64,000 nt of DNA, from the NCBI RefSeq assembly GCF_001424545.1, contig NZ_LMQL01000009.1, positions 186,001-250,000 on the forward strand, read 5' to 3'. Shown here piece by piece: positions 10,179-17,924 of this stretch. Each line of letters starts with the position of its first letter. The stretch's first letter is position 1. The notes beneath the pieces are model-generated. The model saw nothing but the letters and a program-made list of their open reading frames with translations, made no database searches and was not told where the DNA came from. Origin of the DNA: Ramlibacter sp. Leaf400 (GTDB lineage Bacteria > Pseudomonadota > Gammaproteobacteria > Burkholderiales > Burkholderiaceae_C). Both the position numbers and the translations under genes were made by a program.

Positions 10179-10943
10179 TCAGTGGATCAACATGCCGCCG
10201 TTCACGTCGAGCGTGATGCCGGTGCAATAGGCGGAAAGCTCGCTGCCCAGGAAGACGCAGGCGCCCGCCACGTCCTCGGCGCGGCCCAGGCGCGCCAGCG
10301 GGATCGATTCCGAGATCTCCTTCTTGCGCTCGGGGGTCAGCTTGCCCTGCGTGATGTCGGTCTCGATCAGGCCGGGTGTGATGCAGTTGACCCGGATGCC
10401 CTCGACGCCGAATTCGCGCGCCATCGCGCGGGCCAGGCCGAGCACGCCGGCCTTGGCCGCCGAGTAGTGGGGGCCGCCGAAGATCCCTCCGCCCCGCTGC
10501 GCGGACACCGAGGAGATGCAGACGATGGAGCCTGATTGCTGCTTGCGCATCGCCGGCAGCACGGCCTGGGACATGTAGAGCGTGCCGCGCAGGCTGACGT
10601 CCAGGATGCGGTCGTAGTCGGCGCCCGTGATGTCCAGCGTCTTGACCGGCTGGGTGATGCCGGCGTTGTTGACCAGGATGTCGATGCGGCCCAGGGCCTC
10701 CACCACCTTGGCGGCGGCCGCGTCGCACGAAGCCTTGTCCGTGACGTCGGCCACCAGGCCGATATGGCCGCCGCCGAGCCGGGCCGCTGCGCCAGCCGGT
10801 TCGGCCCGGGCCAGGTCCAGGATCGCCACCCGCGCGCCCTGCGCCGCCATCTGGCGCGCGGTCGCGAAGCCCAGCCCATTGATTCCGGCGCCGCCGGTGA
10901 TGACGGCGACCTTGTCCTTGAGAAGCATCTGCTGTGTCTCCAT
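10179..10943 (-). CDS. SDR family oxidoreductase
   Basis: Short-chain dehydrogenase/reductase of 254 aa, classical length. The nucleotide-binding motif TGGAGINGLGFA lies near residue 16, NNAGI near residue 90, the catalytic Ser in CISSVSAQ, and YSAAK supplies Tyr and Lys. It is the first gene of the leftward operon SDR-dctP-dctQ-dctM-transketolase, so it probably oxidises the transported polyol or hydroxy acid or reduces a keto form. Start alternatives are METQQM at 10943 and MLLKDK five codons later. It is divergent from the LysR gene at 11056. Confidence 0.88.
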   Translation of the reverse strand: METQQMLLKDKVAVITGGAGINGLGFATARQMAAQGARVAILDLARAEPAGAAARLGGGHIGLVADVTDKASCDAAAAKVVEALGRIDILVNNAGITQPVKTLDITGADYDRILDVSLRGTLYMSQAVLPAMRKQQSGSIVCISSVSAQRGGGIFGGPHYSAAKAGVLGLARAMAREFGVEGIRVNCITPGLIETDITQGKLTPERKKEISESIPLARLGRAEDVAGACVFLGSELSAYCTGITLDVNGGMLIH

Positions 10944-11018
10944 GAAAGTGGAACTCCTGAACGAGCCGCGATCATGGTTTCGCAGGGGCAGTACAACAAG
11001 CGAAGTCTCTTCAGCCTA

Positions 11019-11037
11019 AGATGACGATCCGTCATCT
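11019..11037. promoter_or_regulatory. Perfect inverted repeat, likely LysR operator
   Basis: AGATGACG-ATC-CGTCATCT is a perfect 8-base inverted repeat 18 bases before the LysR start, in the 112-base gap between that gene and the divergent SDR-TRAP-transketolase operon. LysR proteins bind such dyads between divergent genes; the assignment to this regulator is inferred from position. Confidence 0.55.
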
Positions 11038-11055
11038 GACCTCCGGGTTGACCCG

Positions 11056-11958
11056 ATGCCTGCCGTCCCTCCCGCCCCCAATCTCCTGGCGTTCGAGGCC
11101 GTCGCCCGCCGCCGCAGCTTTGCCCTGGCCGCCGCCGAGCTGCACCTGACGGCTTCCGCCATCAGCCACCAGGTGGCGCGCCTGGAAACGCACCTGGGCG
11201 TGCGGCTCTTCGAGCGCAGCGCCCACGGCGTGCGCCTGAGCGCGGCCGGGGAGCAATACCTGATGAGGGTGGGCGGCGCGCTGGCGGCCATCGCCGCCGC
11301 CACCGAGGACCTTCGCCAGGGCGTGGGCAACAGCCTGTACGTGCATTCCGCGCCGAGCATCGCCAGCCTCTGGCTGATGCCCCGGCTTCGCGGCTTCGCG
11401 CAAGCGTGCCCCGGCATCGCGCTGAACCTGTCCGCCGCGCACACGCTGAGCGACTTCGCCCTGGGCCAGGCGGACATCGATATCCGCTACGGCGTGCCGC
11501 AGTGGGGCGACCTGGTCGTCGAGCCCCTGTTCGAGGAGAAGATCGTTCCTCTCGCCAGCCCCGGTTTCATCCGGGAGCACCGGCTCAAGCGGCCGGACCA
11601 GCTGGTGGAAGTTCCGCTCATCCAGAGCAACGTCAGCGTCGTGCAGTGGCCGGACTGGTTCTCGGCGTTCACCAACAAGCGCGCGCCGGATCGCTTCCCG
11701 GTGCGCTTCGACCGGGCGCAGATGTCACTCGACGCGGCGACGCAGGGGCTGGGCGTCGCGCTCGAGAGCACGACCGTCGGCGGCCTGCACCTGGCCGAGG
11801 GGAAGCTGAGGCCCGTGTTCAGCCTCGACAGGGCCATCCGCGTGAAGGCGCACTTTGCCGTCTATCCGGCCCGGCACGCCAAGCGTCCCGCGGTCGAGGC
11901 CTTCCTGTCCTGGCTGCACGGGGAGGCCGCCAGGACGAAGCCCGCCGCACGGACTTGA
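11056..11958 (+). CDS. LysR family transcriptional regulator, GcvA type
   Basis: DNA-binding regulator of 300 aa. The N-terminal winged helix (residues 8-67) starts NLLAFEAVARRRSFALAA and contains the recognition helix TASAISHQVARLETHLG. The effector domain follows, with SAPSIASLWLMPRLRGFA typical of the GcvA subgroup. It is transcribed away from the SDR-TRAP-transketolase operon and is the obvious candidate for its control, with a perfect dyad in the shared promoter region. Confidence 0.9.
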   Translation: MPAVPPAPNLLAFEAVARRRSFALAAAELHLTASAISHQVARLETHLGVRLFERSAHGVRLSAAGEQYLMRVGGALAAIAAATEDLRQGVGNSLYVHSAPSIASLWLMPRLRGFAQACPGIALNLSAAHTLSDFALGQADIDIRYGVPQWGDLVVEPLFEEKIVPLASPGFIREHRLKRPDQLVEVPLIQSNVSVVQWPDWFSAFTNKRAPDRFPVRFDRAQMSLDAATQGLGVALESTTVGGLHLAEGKLRPVFSLDRAIRVKAHFAVYPARHAKRPAVEAFLSWLHGEAARTKPAART

Positions 11959-11979
11959 GGCCTGTCGAGGCTTTCCGGC

Positions 11980-12948
11980 TCATGCCGCCAGCGGCAGGTC
12001 CACCTCGTCCCCCATGGGAACCGCGTAGGCCAGCGGCGCCAGCGCGGCCTCGATGCGCTGGCGCTGCTCCTGGCCGACGAGGCCGAACAGCACCTGCTGG
12101 AAGCGCGGCTCCATGGCACCGGAGACGATGTACTGCCACCGGTAGGCCTTGAGCATCTTCTCGTGGACCTGGACGCGCTGCATCGAGGTGAATGGCGATG
12201 ACGCCACGCTGGTGAAATAGGTGGCGTCGGCCGCGGCCTGGGCCTGCAGGATGCCGTCGATCGCGCCCACCAGTTCGATCAGCTCGCCCACGGCGGCCGA
12301 CCGCTGCGCGGGGTCCAGCCGGGCGTCTTCGCGCCGCAACTCCATCTCGTCGAGGATCGCGTGCTGCGACTCCTCGCGCCAGTGGAACAGGAACACGTCC
12401 TTCCAGAGCTCCGACAGCCCGGCCTGCGGCCCGATGCTGGCGCGGTAGTGGGCCTGCGACATCAGCTCGATGTCCAGCGTGAGGGCCAGCACCGCCCAGG
12501 TGCTCTTGCCCAGCACCACCTGCGCGACTTCGTTGGCAGCGGCCGTCTGGACGTAGCCGGCGGGCATGTCCTGCGCCATCTGCGACTCGAGCCGGCGGAA
12601 CAGCTCCTGGTGCTTGATCTCCTCGTCACTCATCCGCACCAGCGCCTCGAGGGCGACCTGGTCCCCGAAGCAGTGGTCGCGGCTGACGTCCAGGACCTTG
12701 GCGTTGATGAAGCGCTCGACCAACCCGAACATGTAGGCGTAGGTGCGGCCCTGCACCTGGCTGAACAGCCGCGCGTCGGCCGCGCCCAGGAAGGGGAGTT
12801 CCCGGACGAGCGACAGCCCGTCGGGCATGAAGGTCTTGGCATGGTCGAAGCGCCGGCCGCGGATGACGTCGCGCTCGATCTCCCATCGCACGCGCTTGGA
12901 GACTTCGATGACCCGGGCATAGCGCTCGGTGCTGGTGGGGGTGTTCAT
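11980..12948 (-). CDS. Four-helix-bundle diiron protein (ferritin-like oxygenase family)
   Basis: Cytoplasmic protein of 322 aa, all-helical in appearance. Metal-ligand patterns of the ferritin-like/AurF-like diiron class are visible: E79 in LVERF, E110-x-x-H113 (SDEEIKH), E161 in TLDIELMSQAH, and E193-x-x-H196 (REESQH) followed by E201 and E203. Such proteins activate O2 for N-oxygenation, hydroxylation or desaturation. The start at 12948 was chosen because the longer frame upstream is compositionally unlike protein. It stands alone, convergent with the LysR gene and 21 bases from its stop. No partner reductase is adjacent. The substrate cannot be told from the sequence. Confidence 0.7.
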   Translation of the reverse strand: MNTPTSTERYARVIEVSKRVRWEIERDVIRGRRFDHAKTFMPDGLSLVRELPFLGAADARLFSQVQGRTYAYMFGLVERFINAKVLDVSRDHCFGDQVALEALVRMSDEEIKHQELFRRLESQMAQDMPAGYVQTAAANEVAQVVLGKSTWAVLALTLDIELMSQAHYRASIGPQAGLSELWKDVFLFHWREESQHAILDEMELRREDARLDPAQRSAAVGELIELVGAIDGILQAQAAADATYFTSVASSPFTSMQRVQVHEKMLKAYRWQYIVSGAMEPRFQQVLFGLVGQEQRQRIEAALAPLAYAVPMGDEVDLPLAA

Positions 12949-13218
12949 GGTGCATTCCTTTCGCAGTCGTGGAGGTTCCGGCCCACTCCCACTTGCGGGA
13001 CAGGCCGGCCGGCAGTCTGGAAAACGCCGGTAACCGGCACGCTTCGGGCGATGGCGCGTGTGTTGCCGTTCCGTATCCGCCACGCGAACGGGCCCGGCGT
13101 ATCCGGTGTCGATGACACGTCGGAAACACGCCCATACAGGGCGAAAACGCGGGTTCAACAAACTGCGGAGCGCGCGATACAGCGGTGGCCAAGACTTGTC
13201 CCAACCAGGAGTTGCGAC

Positions 13219-13407
13219 ATGGACCCGAACCCCGGCAACCGCTCCTTCGTCACGGCTGATCTTTCGGTGGAGTCCATCCGGCTGGCGGTCCACATCGCCC
13301 AGTGCGAGTGCGTCTGCCAGCTTCACCTGACCGTCTGCCTCCTGACCGATGCCGGAGAGCGGGCCGGCCTCCAGCCCTTCCTGTACGAACCCGGCACGCC
13401 GGCCTGA
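13219..13407 (+). CDS. Small hypothetical protein, Cys-rich centre
   Basis: A 62-aa frame with ATG at 13219 preceded by AGGAG (13207-13211). The middle reads AQCECVCQLHLTVCLL, giving three cysteines spaced CxCxC and one more after nine residues, which could bind a metal but is not a known motif to me. It is the only plausible gene in the 700 bases between the diiron protein and the TRAP receptor. It was not recognised and could be spurious; the ribosome binding site is the main support. Confidence 0.4.
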   Translation: MDPNPGNRSFVTADLSVESIRLAVHIAQCECVCQLHLTVCLLTDAGERAGLQPFLYEPGTPA

Positions 13408-13452
13408 GCACGGCCGACTCAGCCACCCAGGGCTGTCAAGAGGGGAAGCTCT

Positions 13453-13498
13453 TGGTTGATGGATCAACGTTGCTACATCAACATTGATCCATCAACCA
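13453..13498. promoter_or_regulatory. Double palindromic operator before the Rieske/TRAP operon
   Basis: TGGTTGATGGATCAA (13453-13467) and TTGATCCATCAACCA (13484-13498) form a perfect 15-base inverted repeat with a 16-base centre. Each arm contains its own palindrome TTGAT-N2-ATCAA, with centres 28 bases apart, and CAACGTTG (13465-13472) adds a third. It lies 163 bases before the TRAP receptor start. The layout fits a repressor binding two sites; the MarR protein at 19079 is the nearest candidate, which is inference. Confidence 0.65.
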
Positions 13499-13661
13499 GG
13501 AGATGCAGCTTGCACGCTCTCTCGTTCATGGCACTCCCTCGCGGCGGGGTCCGCACCACTCCGCTGCCGCCGCTCCCCTCGACATCGCCCAGGCTCGTGC
13601 GATCCCCTTCCTGAACGAGCCGAATCCCCCGCCCGCCATCGGTACACCACTAGGAGACACC

Positions 13662-14702
13662 ATGCACCAGCGACGCAACTTCCTGAGGACCTGTGCTGCC
13701 GCCACCCTTGCGCTGCCGATGTTCGGCGCGATGGCCCAGCAGCCCGTGACGACGTTGAAGTTCCACACGTTCATGGCGCCCACGTCGAACGTGTGGACGA
13801 TCATGCTCAAGCCCTGGATGGAGAAGGTCGAGAAGGAATCGGGCGGCCGCATCAAGTTCGAGGCCTACCCGGCGATGCAGCTGGGCGGAACGCCTCCGCA
13901 GCTGTATGACCAGGCCCGCGACGGCGTGGCCGACATCGTGTGGACGCTGCCGGGCTACACGGCGGGCCGGTTCGTGCGCACCGAGGCCTTCGAGCTGCCC
14001 TTCATGATCCCCGAGGCGGAATCGGCCTCGCGCGCTTTCTGGGAGTACATCCAGGGGTACGCGCCCGAAGAGTTCCAGGACACCAAGGTGCTGGCGCTCC
14101 ACGTGCACGGGCGCGGCGTCCTGCACACCAACAAGATGCTGCGCGCTCCCGCCGACATGAAGGGCATGAAGGTTCGCGCTCCGAACCGGCAGGTCACCAA
14201 GCTGCTGAGTGCCTACGGCGCGATTCCGGTCGGAATGCCGCTGCCCGCCGTTCCCGACGCGCTGTCCAAGGGAACGATCGACGGCGTCGCCACGCCCTGG
14301 GACGTCGTCCCTTCCGTCAAGGTGCACGAGCTCACCAAGTTCTCCACGGAGTTCCCGCGCAGCGCGCCGGCGCTCTACACCGGCACCTTCGTCATGGCCA
14401 TGAACCGGGCGAAGTACGAGTCGCTGGCGCCGGACCTCAAGAAGGTGATCGACGCGAACTCCGGCATCGACACTTCCGCGCTGTTCGGCAAGATCACCCA
14501 GGACAGCGACGCGATCGGGGTGAAGGCCGCCATGGATCGGGGCAACACCATCCACACCTTGTCGCAGGCCGATGCCGCGGAGTTCATCAAGCTGGCCGCG
14601 CCCGTCGAGGCCGACTGGGTGGCGGACATGACCAAGCGGGGCCACGACGGCAAGAAGCTGCTCGGGGCGGCCAAGTCCCTGATCGCCAAGCACGGCAAGT
14701 GA
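13662..14702 (+). CDS. Orphan TRAP transporter substrate-binding protein, DctP type
   Basis: Periplasmic receptor of 346 aa. A Tat-like or Sec signal (MHQRRNFLRT then a hydrophobic stretch ending AMAQQ) spans residues 1-26. The mature domain shows TTLKFHTFMAP, GGRIKFEAYPAMQLGG, and the ligand-Arg segment GMKVRAPNRQV near residue 172. The start at 13662 has GGAGA upstream and gives a full signal peptide. No DctQ or DctM gene accompanies it; the next gene is a Rieske oxygenase, so it may deliver its ligand to a permease encoded elsewhere. It is the first gene of the catabolic block that ends near 25268. Confidence 0.9.
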   Translation: MHQRRNFLRTCAAATLALPMFGAMAQQPVTTLKFHTFMAPTSNVWTIMLKPWMEKVEKESGGRIKFEAYPAMQLGGTPPQLYDQARDGVADIVWTLPGYTAGRFVRTEAFELPFMIPEAESASRAFWEYIQGYAPEEFQDTKVLALHVHGRGVLHTNKMLRAPADMKGMKVRAPNRQVTKLLSAYGAIPVGMPLPAVPDALSKGTIDGVATPWDVVPSVKVHELTKFSTEFPRSAPALYTGTFVMAMNRAKYESLAPDLKKVIDANSGIDTSALFGKITQDSDAIGVKAAMDRGNTIHTLSQADAAEFIKLAAPVEADWVADMTKRGHDGKKLLGAAKSLIAKHGK

Positions 14703-14742
14703 CGGCGCCGCCCATCCCCGGCACACACAGGAGTAGAGAAGC

Positions 14743-15834
14743 ATGTTCATCCTGAACACCTGGTACATCGCCGCCTGGGGCAGCGAGATCGCCGACAAGC
14801 CCCTGGGGCGGCGGATCTGCAACGAACCCATCGTCTTCTTCCGCGACCAATCGACCGGAAAGGTCGCCGCGCTGGAGGACAAGTGCTGCCACCGCGCGGC
14901 CCCCCTGTCCATGGGGGTGGTCGTCGAGGCCGGACTGCAATGCGGCTACCACGGCGTCGTGCACGACTGCAGCGGCCGGTGCGTCCACATCCCGGGCCAG
15001 GAAAAGATCCCGGCCCGCGCGAAGGTGCGCGCCTACCCGGTCGTGGAGAAGAACGAGTTCGTGTGGGTCTGGATGGGAGCGCCCGAGCTCGCGGACGAGT
15101 CCCGGATCGTCGACTACCCGTACAACGACGACCACGCCAACTGGCCGCACCACAAGGGCTTCTATCACATCAAGGCCAACTACATGCTGATGGTGGACAA
15201 CCTGATGGACCTGACCCACCTGGGTTATGTCCACGGTTCGACCATCGGCGGCAACCCGCAGACGCACGTGCAGGCGCTGATGGACGTGAAGAAGACGGAC
15301 GACAGCCTGAGCTACGTGCGCTGGATGCTCAACTCCATCCCTCCGCCCACTTACCTGGCCGCCGTGCCGTTCAAGGGTCGCGTGGATCGCTGGCAGGAGT
15401 TCGATTTCGCGCCGCCCAGCAACGTGCTGCAGTGGAGCGGCGCGGTCGACGCGGGGACCGGCGCACGGGAGCACGGCAACCGCACCGGCGGGTTCTCCCT
15501 GCGCATCTTCCACGGGCTCACGCCGGAGACGGAATCGACCTGCTTCTACTTCTACGCGCCGGCGAACGGCTATCGCCAGGACGACCCGGTGGCGACCAAG
15601 GAGCTGATGGAGCACATCTCCCACGCCTTCCTGGAGGACAAGCTGATCTGCGAAGGGCAGCAGCAGCGCATCGACGAGCTGGGCGAGAAGGGGCTGATCG
15701 ACATCGTCTCCGACGTCACGCGCGTCCAGTTGCGAAGGATCATCCAGCGCATGGGCGATCGCGAACGCCTCCAGGGCGAGGCCGCCCCCGCGGCACGGCC
15801 CGCGGTCCCCGAGGCTTCGGCCGCGGCCAGCTGA
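14743..15834 (+). CDS. Rieske non-heme iron oxygenase, oxygenase component (VanA/phthalate-type)
   Basis: Oxygenase of 363 aa. The Rieske centre is C48-x-H50 and C67-x-x-H70. The catalytic iron ligands sit in NLMDLTHLGYVH (D156, H159, H164). Size and layout match single-component-type ring-hydroxylating oxygenases such as vanillate O-demethylase, phenoxyacid and phthalate oxygenases, which hydroxylate or O-/N-demethylate their substrates using electrons from a VanB-type reductase. That reductase is encoded 21 bases downstream. The C-terminal 20 residues are Ala/Pro-rich. The substrate is not identifiable. Confidence 0.9.
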   Translation: MFILNTWYIAAWGSEIADKPLGRRICNEPIVFFRDQSTGKVAALEDKCCHRAAPLSMGVVVEAGLQCGYHGVVHDCSGRCVHIPGQEKIPARAKVRAYPVVEKNEFVWVWMGAPELADESRIVDYPYNDDHANWPHHKGFYHIKANYMLMVDNLMDLTHLGYVHGSTIGGNPQTHVQALMDVKKTDDSLSYVRWMLNSIPPPTYLAAVPFKGRVDRWQEFDFAPPSNVLQWSGAVDAGTGAREHGNRTGGFSLRIFHGLTPETESTCFYFYAPANGYRQDDPVATKELMEHISHAFLEDKLICEGQQQRIDELGEKGLIDIVSDVTRVQLRRIIQRMGDRERLQGEAAPAARPAVPEASAAAS

Positions 15835-15855
15835 CGGCGGCCGACGAGTTGCGCC

Positions 15856-16815
15856 ATGACCAGGACCATCGACGTTCGCGTCACCCGCCGCCGCCAGGAG
15901 GCGGAGGGTGTGTGCGCGATCGAGCTGCAGGATGTGGCGGGGCGTGAGCTCCCCGCCTTCACGTCCGGAGCCCACGTCGACCTGGTCGTGCGCGACGGCC
16001 TCGTTCGCCAGTACTCGCTGTGCAGCTCGCCGCAGGAACGCAGCCGCTACGAGATCGGCGTGCTGCGCTGCCCCCGCTCGCGCGGCGGGTCGGCGGCCGT
16101 CCACGAGACCTTGCACGAGGGCGCGATTGCCCAGATCAGCGAGCCGCGCAACCTGTTCCCGCTGGTCCCGGCCCGCCGGAGCCTGCTCCTGGCGGGCGGG
16201 ATCGGCATCACGCCGATCCTGTCCATGGCCGGTACGCTGCATGGCTCGGGAGCGCAGTTCGGGCTCCACTACAGCGCGCGCTCGCCCGCGCGCGCGGCTT
16301 TCCGTGAACGACTCCTGCGAGCACCGTTCTCGGACCGTGTCCGCTTTCATTTCAGCGACGGCGGGAACGAGCACAAGCTCGATCCCGCGGCCCTGCTCGC
16401 GCAGTGCGAGCGGGACACCCACCTCTACGTCTGCGGCCCGGCGGGCTACCTGGAGGCCATCACCTCCTGCGCGCGCCAGCTCGGATTCGGCGATGCCCAG
16501 ATCCACCTGGAGCGGTTCGCGCCGGAGTCCGCGGCCAGCGCCGATGGCTCCGCTTTCGAACTGCAGATCGCCAGCAGCGGGCGGCGCTTGAGCGTCCCGC
16601 CGGGACGGACCGCACTGGAAGTCCTCACCGAAGCCGGCATCGACGTACCCATGTCGTGCGAGCAGGGGATCTGCGGCACCTGCCTGACGCGCGTTGTCGC
16701 CGGAGTGCCGGACCACCGCGACACCTTCCTCACCGACCAGGAACACGCACGGAACGACCAGATGGCGGTCTGCTGCTCCCGGGCGCGCAGTCCCGTGATC
16801 GTGCTCGACCTGTGA
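15856..16815 (+). CDS. Rieske oxygenase reductase (VanB/phthalate dioxygenase reductase type)
   Basis: Electron-transfer protein of 319 aa. Domain order is an FMN-binding barrel (residues 1-100, with RQYSLCSSP), an NAD-binding domain (LLAGGIGITPILSMA, later YVCGPAGYLEA) and a C-terminal plant-type [2Fe-2S] ferredoxin with CEQGICGTC and a later Cys. This is the standard order for class IA reductases, moving electrons from NAD(P)H to the Rieske oxygenase encoded just upstream. The spacing and common strand indicate one transcript. Confidence 0.92.
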   Translation: MTRTIDVRVTRRRQEAEGVCAIELQDVAGRELPAFTSGAHVDLVVRDGLVRQYSLCSSPQERSRYEIGVLRCPRSRGGSAAVHETLHEGAIAQISEPRNLFPLVPARRSLLLAGGIGITPILSMAGTLHGSGAQFGLHYSARSPARAAFRERLLRAPFSDRVRFHFSDGGNEHKLDPAALLAQCERDTHLYVCGPAGYLEAITSCARQLGFGDAQIHLERFAPESAASADGSAFELQIASSGRRLSVPPGRTALEVLTEAGIDVPMSCEQGICGTCLTRVVAGVPDHRDTFLTDQEHARNDQMAVCCSRARSPVIVLDL

Positions 16816-16870
16816 CGCGCCCCTTCTTCCGCTTCAACTTCCCACCATTCCTTTTGCCAGGAGAGATCGA

Positions 16871-17296
16871 ATGAGCACCACGCAACACCAGCCGAACCAC
16901 CGCGTCATGCACACGATGATCCGCGTTCGCGACCTGGACGCGTCCCTGGACTTCTACACCCGCCTGCTGGGCATGAAGGTACTGCGCCGCAAGGACTATC
17001 CGGAAGGCCGCTTCTCGCTCGCCTTCGTGGGATACGGCGCGGAGATCGACCACGCGGTGATCGAACTGACGCACAACTGGGACCAGGACAAGCCGTACGA
17101 GGTCGGCAGCGGCTATGGCCACATCGCCATCGCGGTGGACGACATCTACGCCACCTGCGCCGACCTGAAGGAGAAGGGCGCGAAGCTCACGCGCGAGCCG
17201 GGCCCGATGAAGAACGACACCTTGCACCTGGCCTTCCTGCAGGATCCGGACGGCTACAAGATCGAGCTGATCGATTCCAAGACGGTCGCCGCCTGA
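16871..17296 (+). CDS. Lactoylglutathione lyase (glyoxalase I)
   Basis: VOC-fold enzyme of 141 aa, the usual GloA size. It begins HTMIRVRDLDASLDFYTRLLGMKVLR, with the first metal His; later YGHIAIAVDD and DPDGYKIELID supply the other conserved His and Glu positions. It converts the methylglyoxal-glutathione hemithioacetal to S-lactoylglutathione. Within this operon, next to a GST, it may act on an aldehyde released by the Rieske oxygenase rather than on housekeeping methylglyoxal; that is inference. Confidence 0.85.
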   Translation: MSTTQHQPNHRVMHTMIRVRDLDASLDFYTRLLGMKVLRRKDYPEGRFSLAFVGYGAEIDHAVIELTHNWDQDKPYEVGSGYGHIAIAVDDIYATCADLKEKGAKLTREPGPMKNDTLHLAFLQDPDGYKIELIDSKTVAA

Positions 17297-17310
17297 GGAG
17301 GGACATTCGC

Positions 17311-17922
17311 ATGATCACCTTCTACACGTACCCCGGGCCCAACAGCCGCAAGGCGCAGATCATGCTGGAGGAGTCCGGTGAAGCGTACGAGACGCGCACC
17401 GTCGACATCACCAAGGGCGAGCAGTTCGATCCCGCCTACCTGCGCATCTCCCCCAACAACAAGATCCCCGCCATCGTCGACCACACGCCCTCCGGCGACG
17501 TGCCGGTCTTCGAGACGGCGGCGATCCTGATCTACCTGGCCGAGAAGACAAGGCGCCTGCTCCCTGCCGCCGGCCCCGGCCGCATCGACGTGATGGCCTG
17601 GCTCGTCTGGGGCACCGGTGGGGTCGGCGGCACCCTGCCGCAACTGCACCACTACGCGGACCTGCCGGAACGCGTGCCGGGGACCGTGGAGCGCTTCGCC
17701 ACCGAGGCCGTCCGCCTGTTCAACGTGCTGGAGCGCCGGCTCAAGGACCGGGAGTACATCTGCGGGGACTACTCCATCGCCGACATTCCCACCTTCTGCT
17801 CCGCCGCAGGCTGGCTGGGCCGCGTGCGGGAGCTTTCGGACGGCAAGCTGGGCGAGACCCCGGCCATCGACCGCTGGCTCAAGGCGGTGGCCTCGCGTCC
17901 TGCCGTCAAGCGCGTGGGGTGA
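17311..17922 (+). CDS. Glutathione S-transferase
   Basis: Cytosolic GST of 203 aa with a thioredoxin-like N-terminal domain (residues 1-80: MITFYTYPGPNSRKAQIML, cis-Pro region NKIPAIVDH, then VFETAAILIYLAEK) and a helical C-terminal domain (SIADIPTFCSAAGWLGR). It resembles YfcG/YghU-like bacterial GSTs. Its place between glyoxalase I and an epoxide hydrolase suggests glutathione-dependent processing of an electrophilic catabolite. The stop overlaps a possible GTG start of the next gene. Confidence 0.88.
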   Translation: MITFYTYPGPNSRKAQIMLEESGEAYETRTVDITKGEQFDPAYLRISPNNKIPAIVDHTPSGDVPVFETAAILIYLAEKTRRLLPAAGPGRIDVMAWLVWGTGGVGGTLPQLHHYADLPERVPGTVERFATEAVRLFNVLERRLKDREYICGDYSIADIPTFCSAAGWLGRVRELSDGKLGETPAIDRWLKAVASRPAVKRVG

Positions 17923-17924
17923 TC

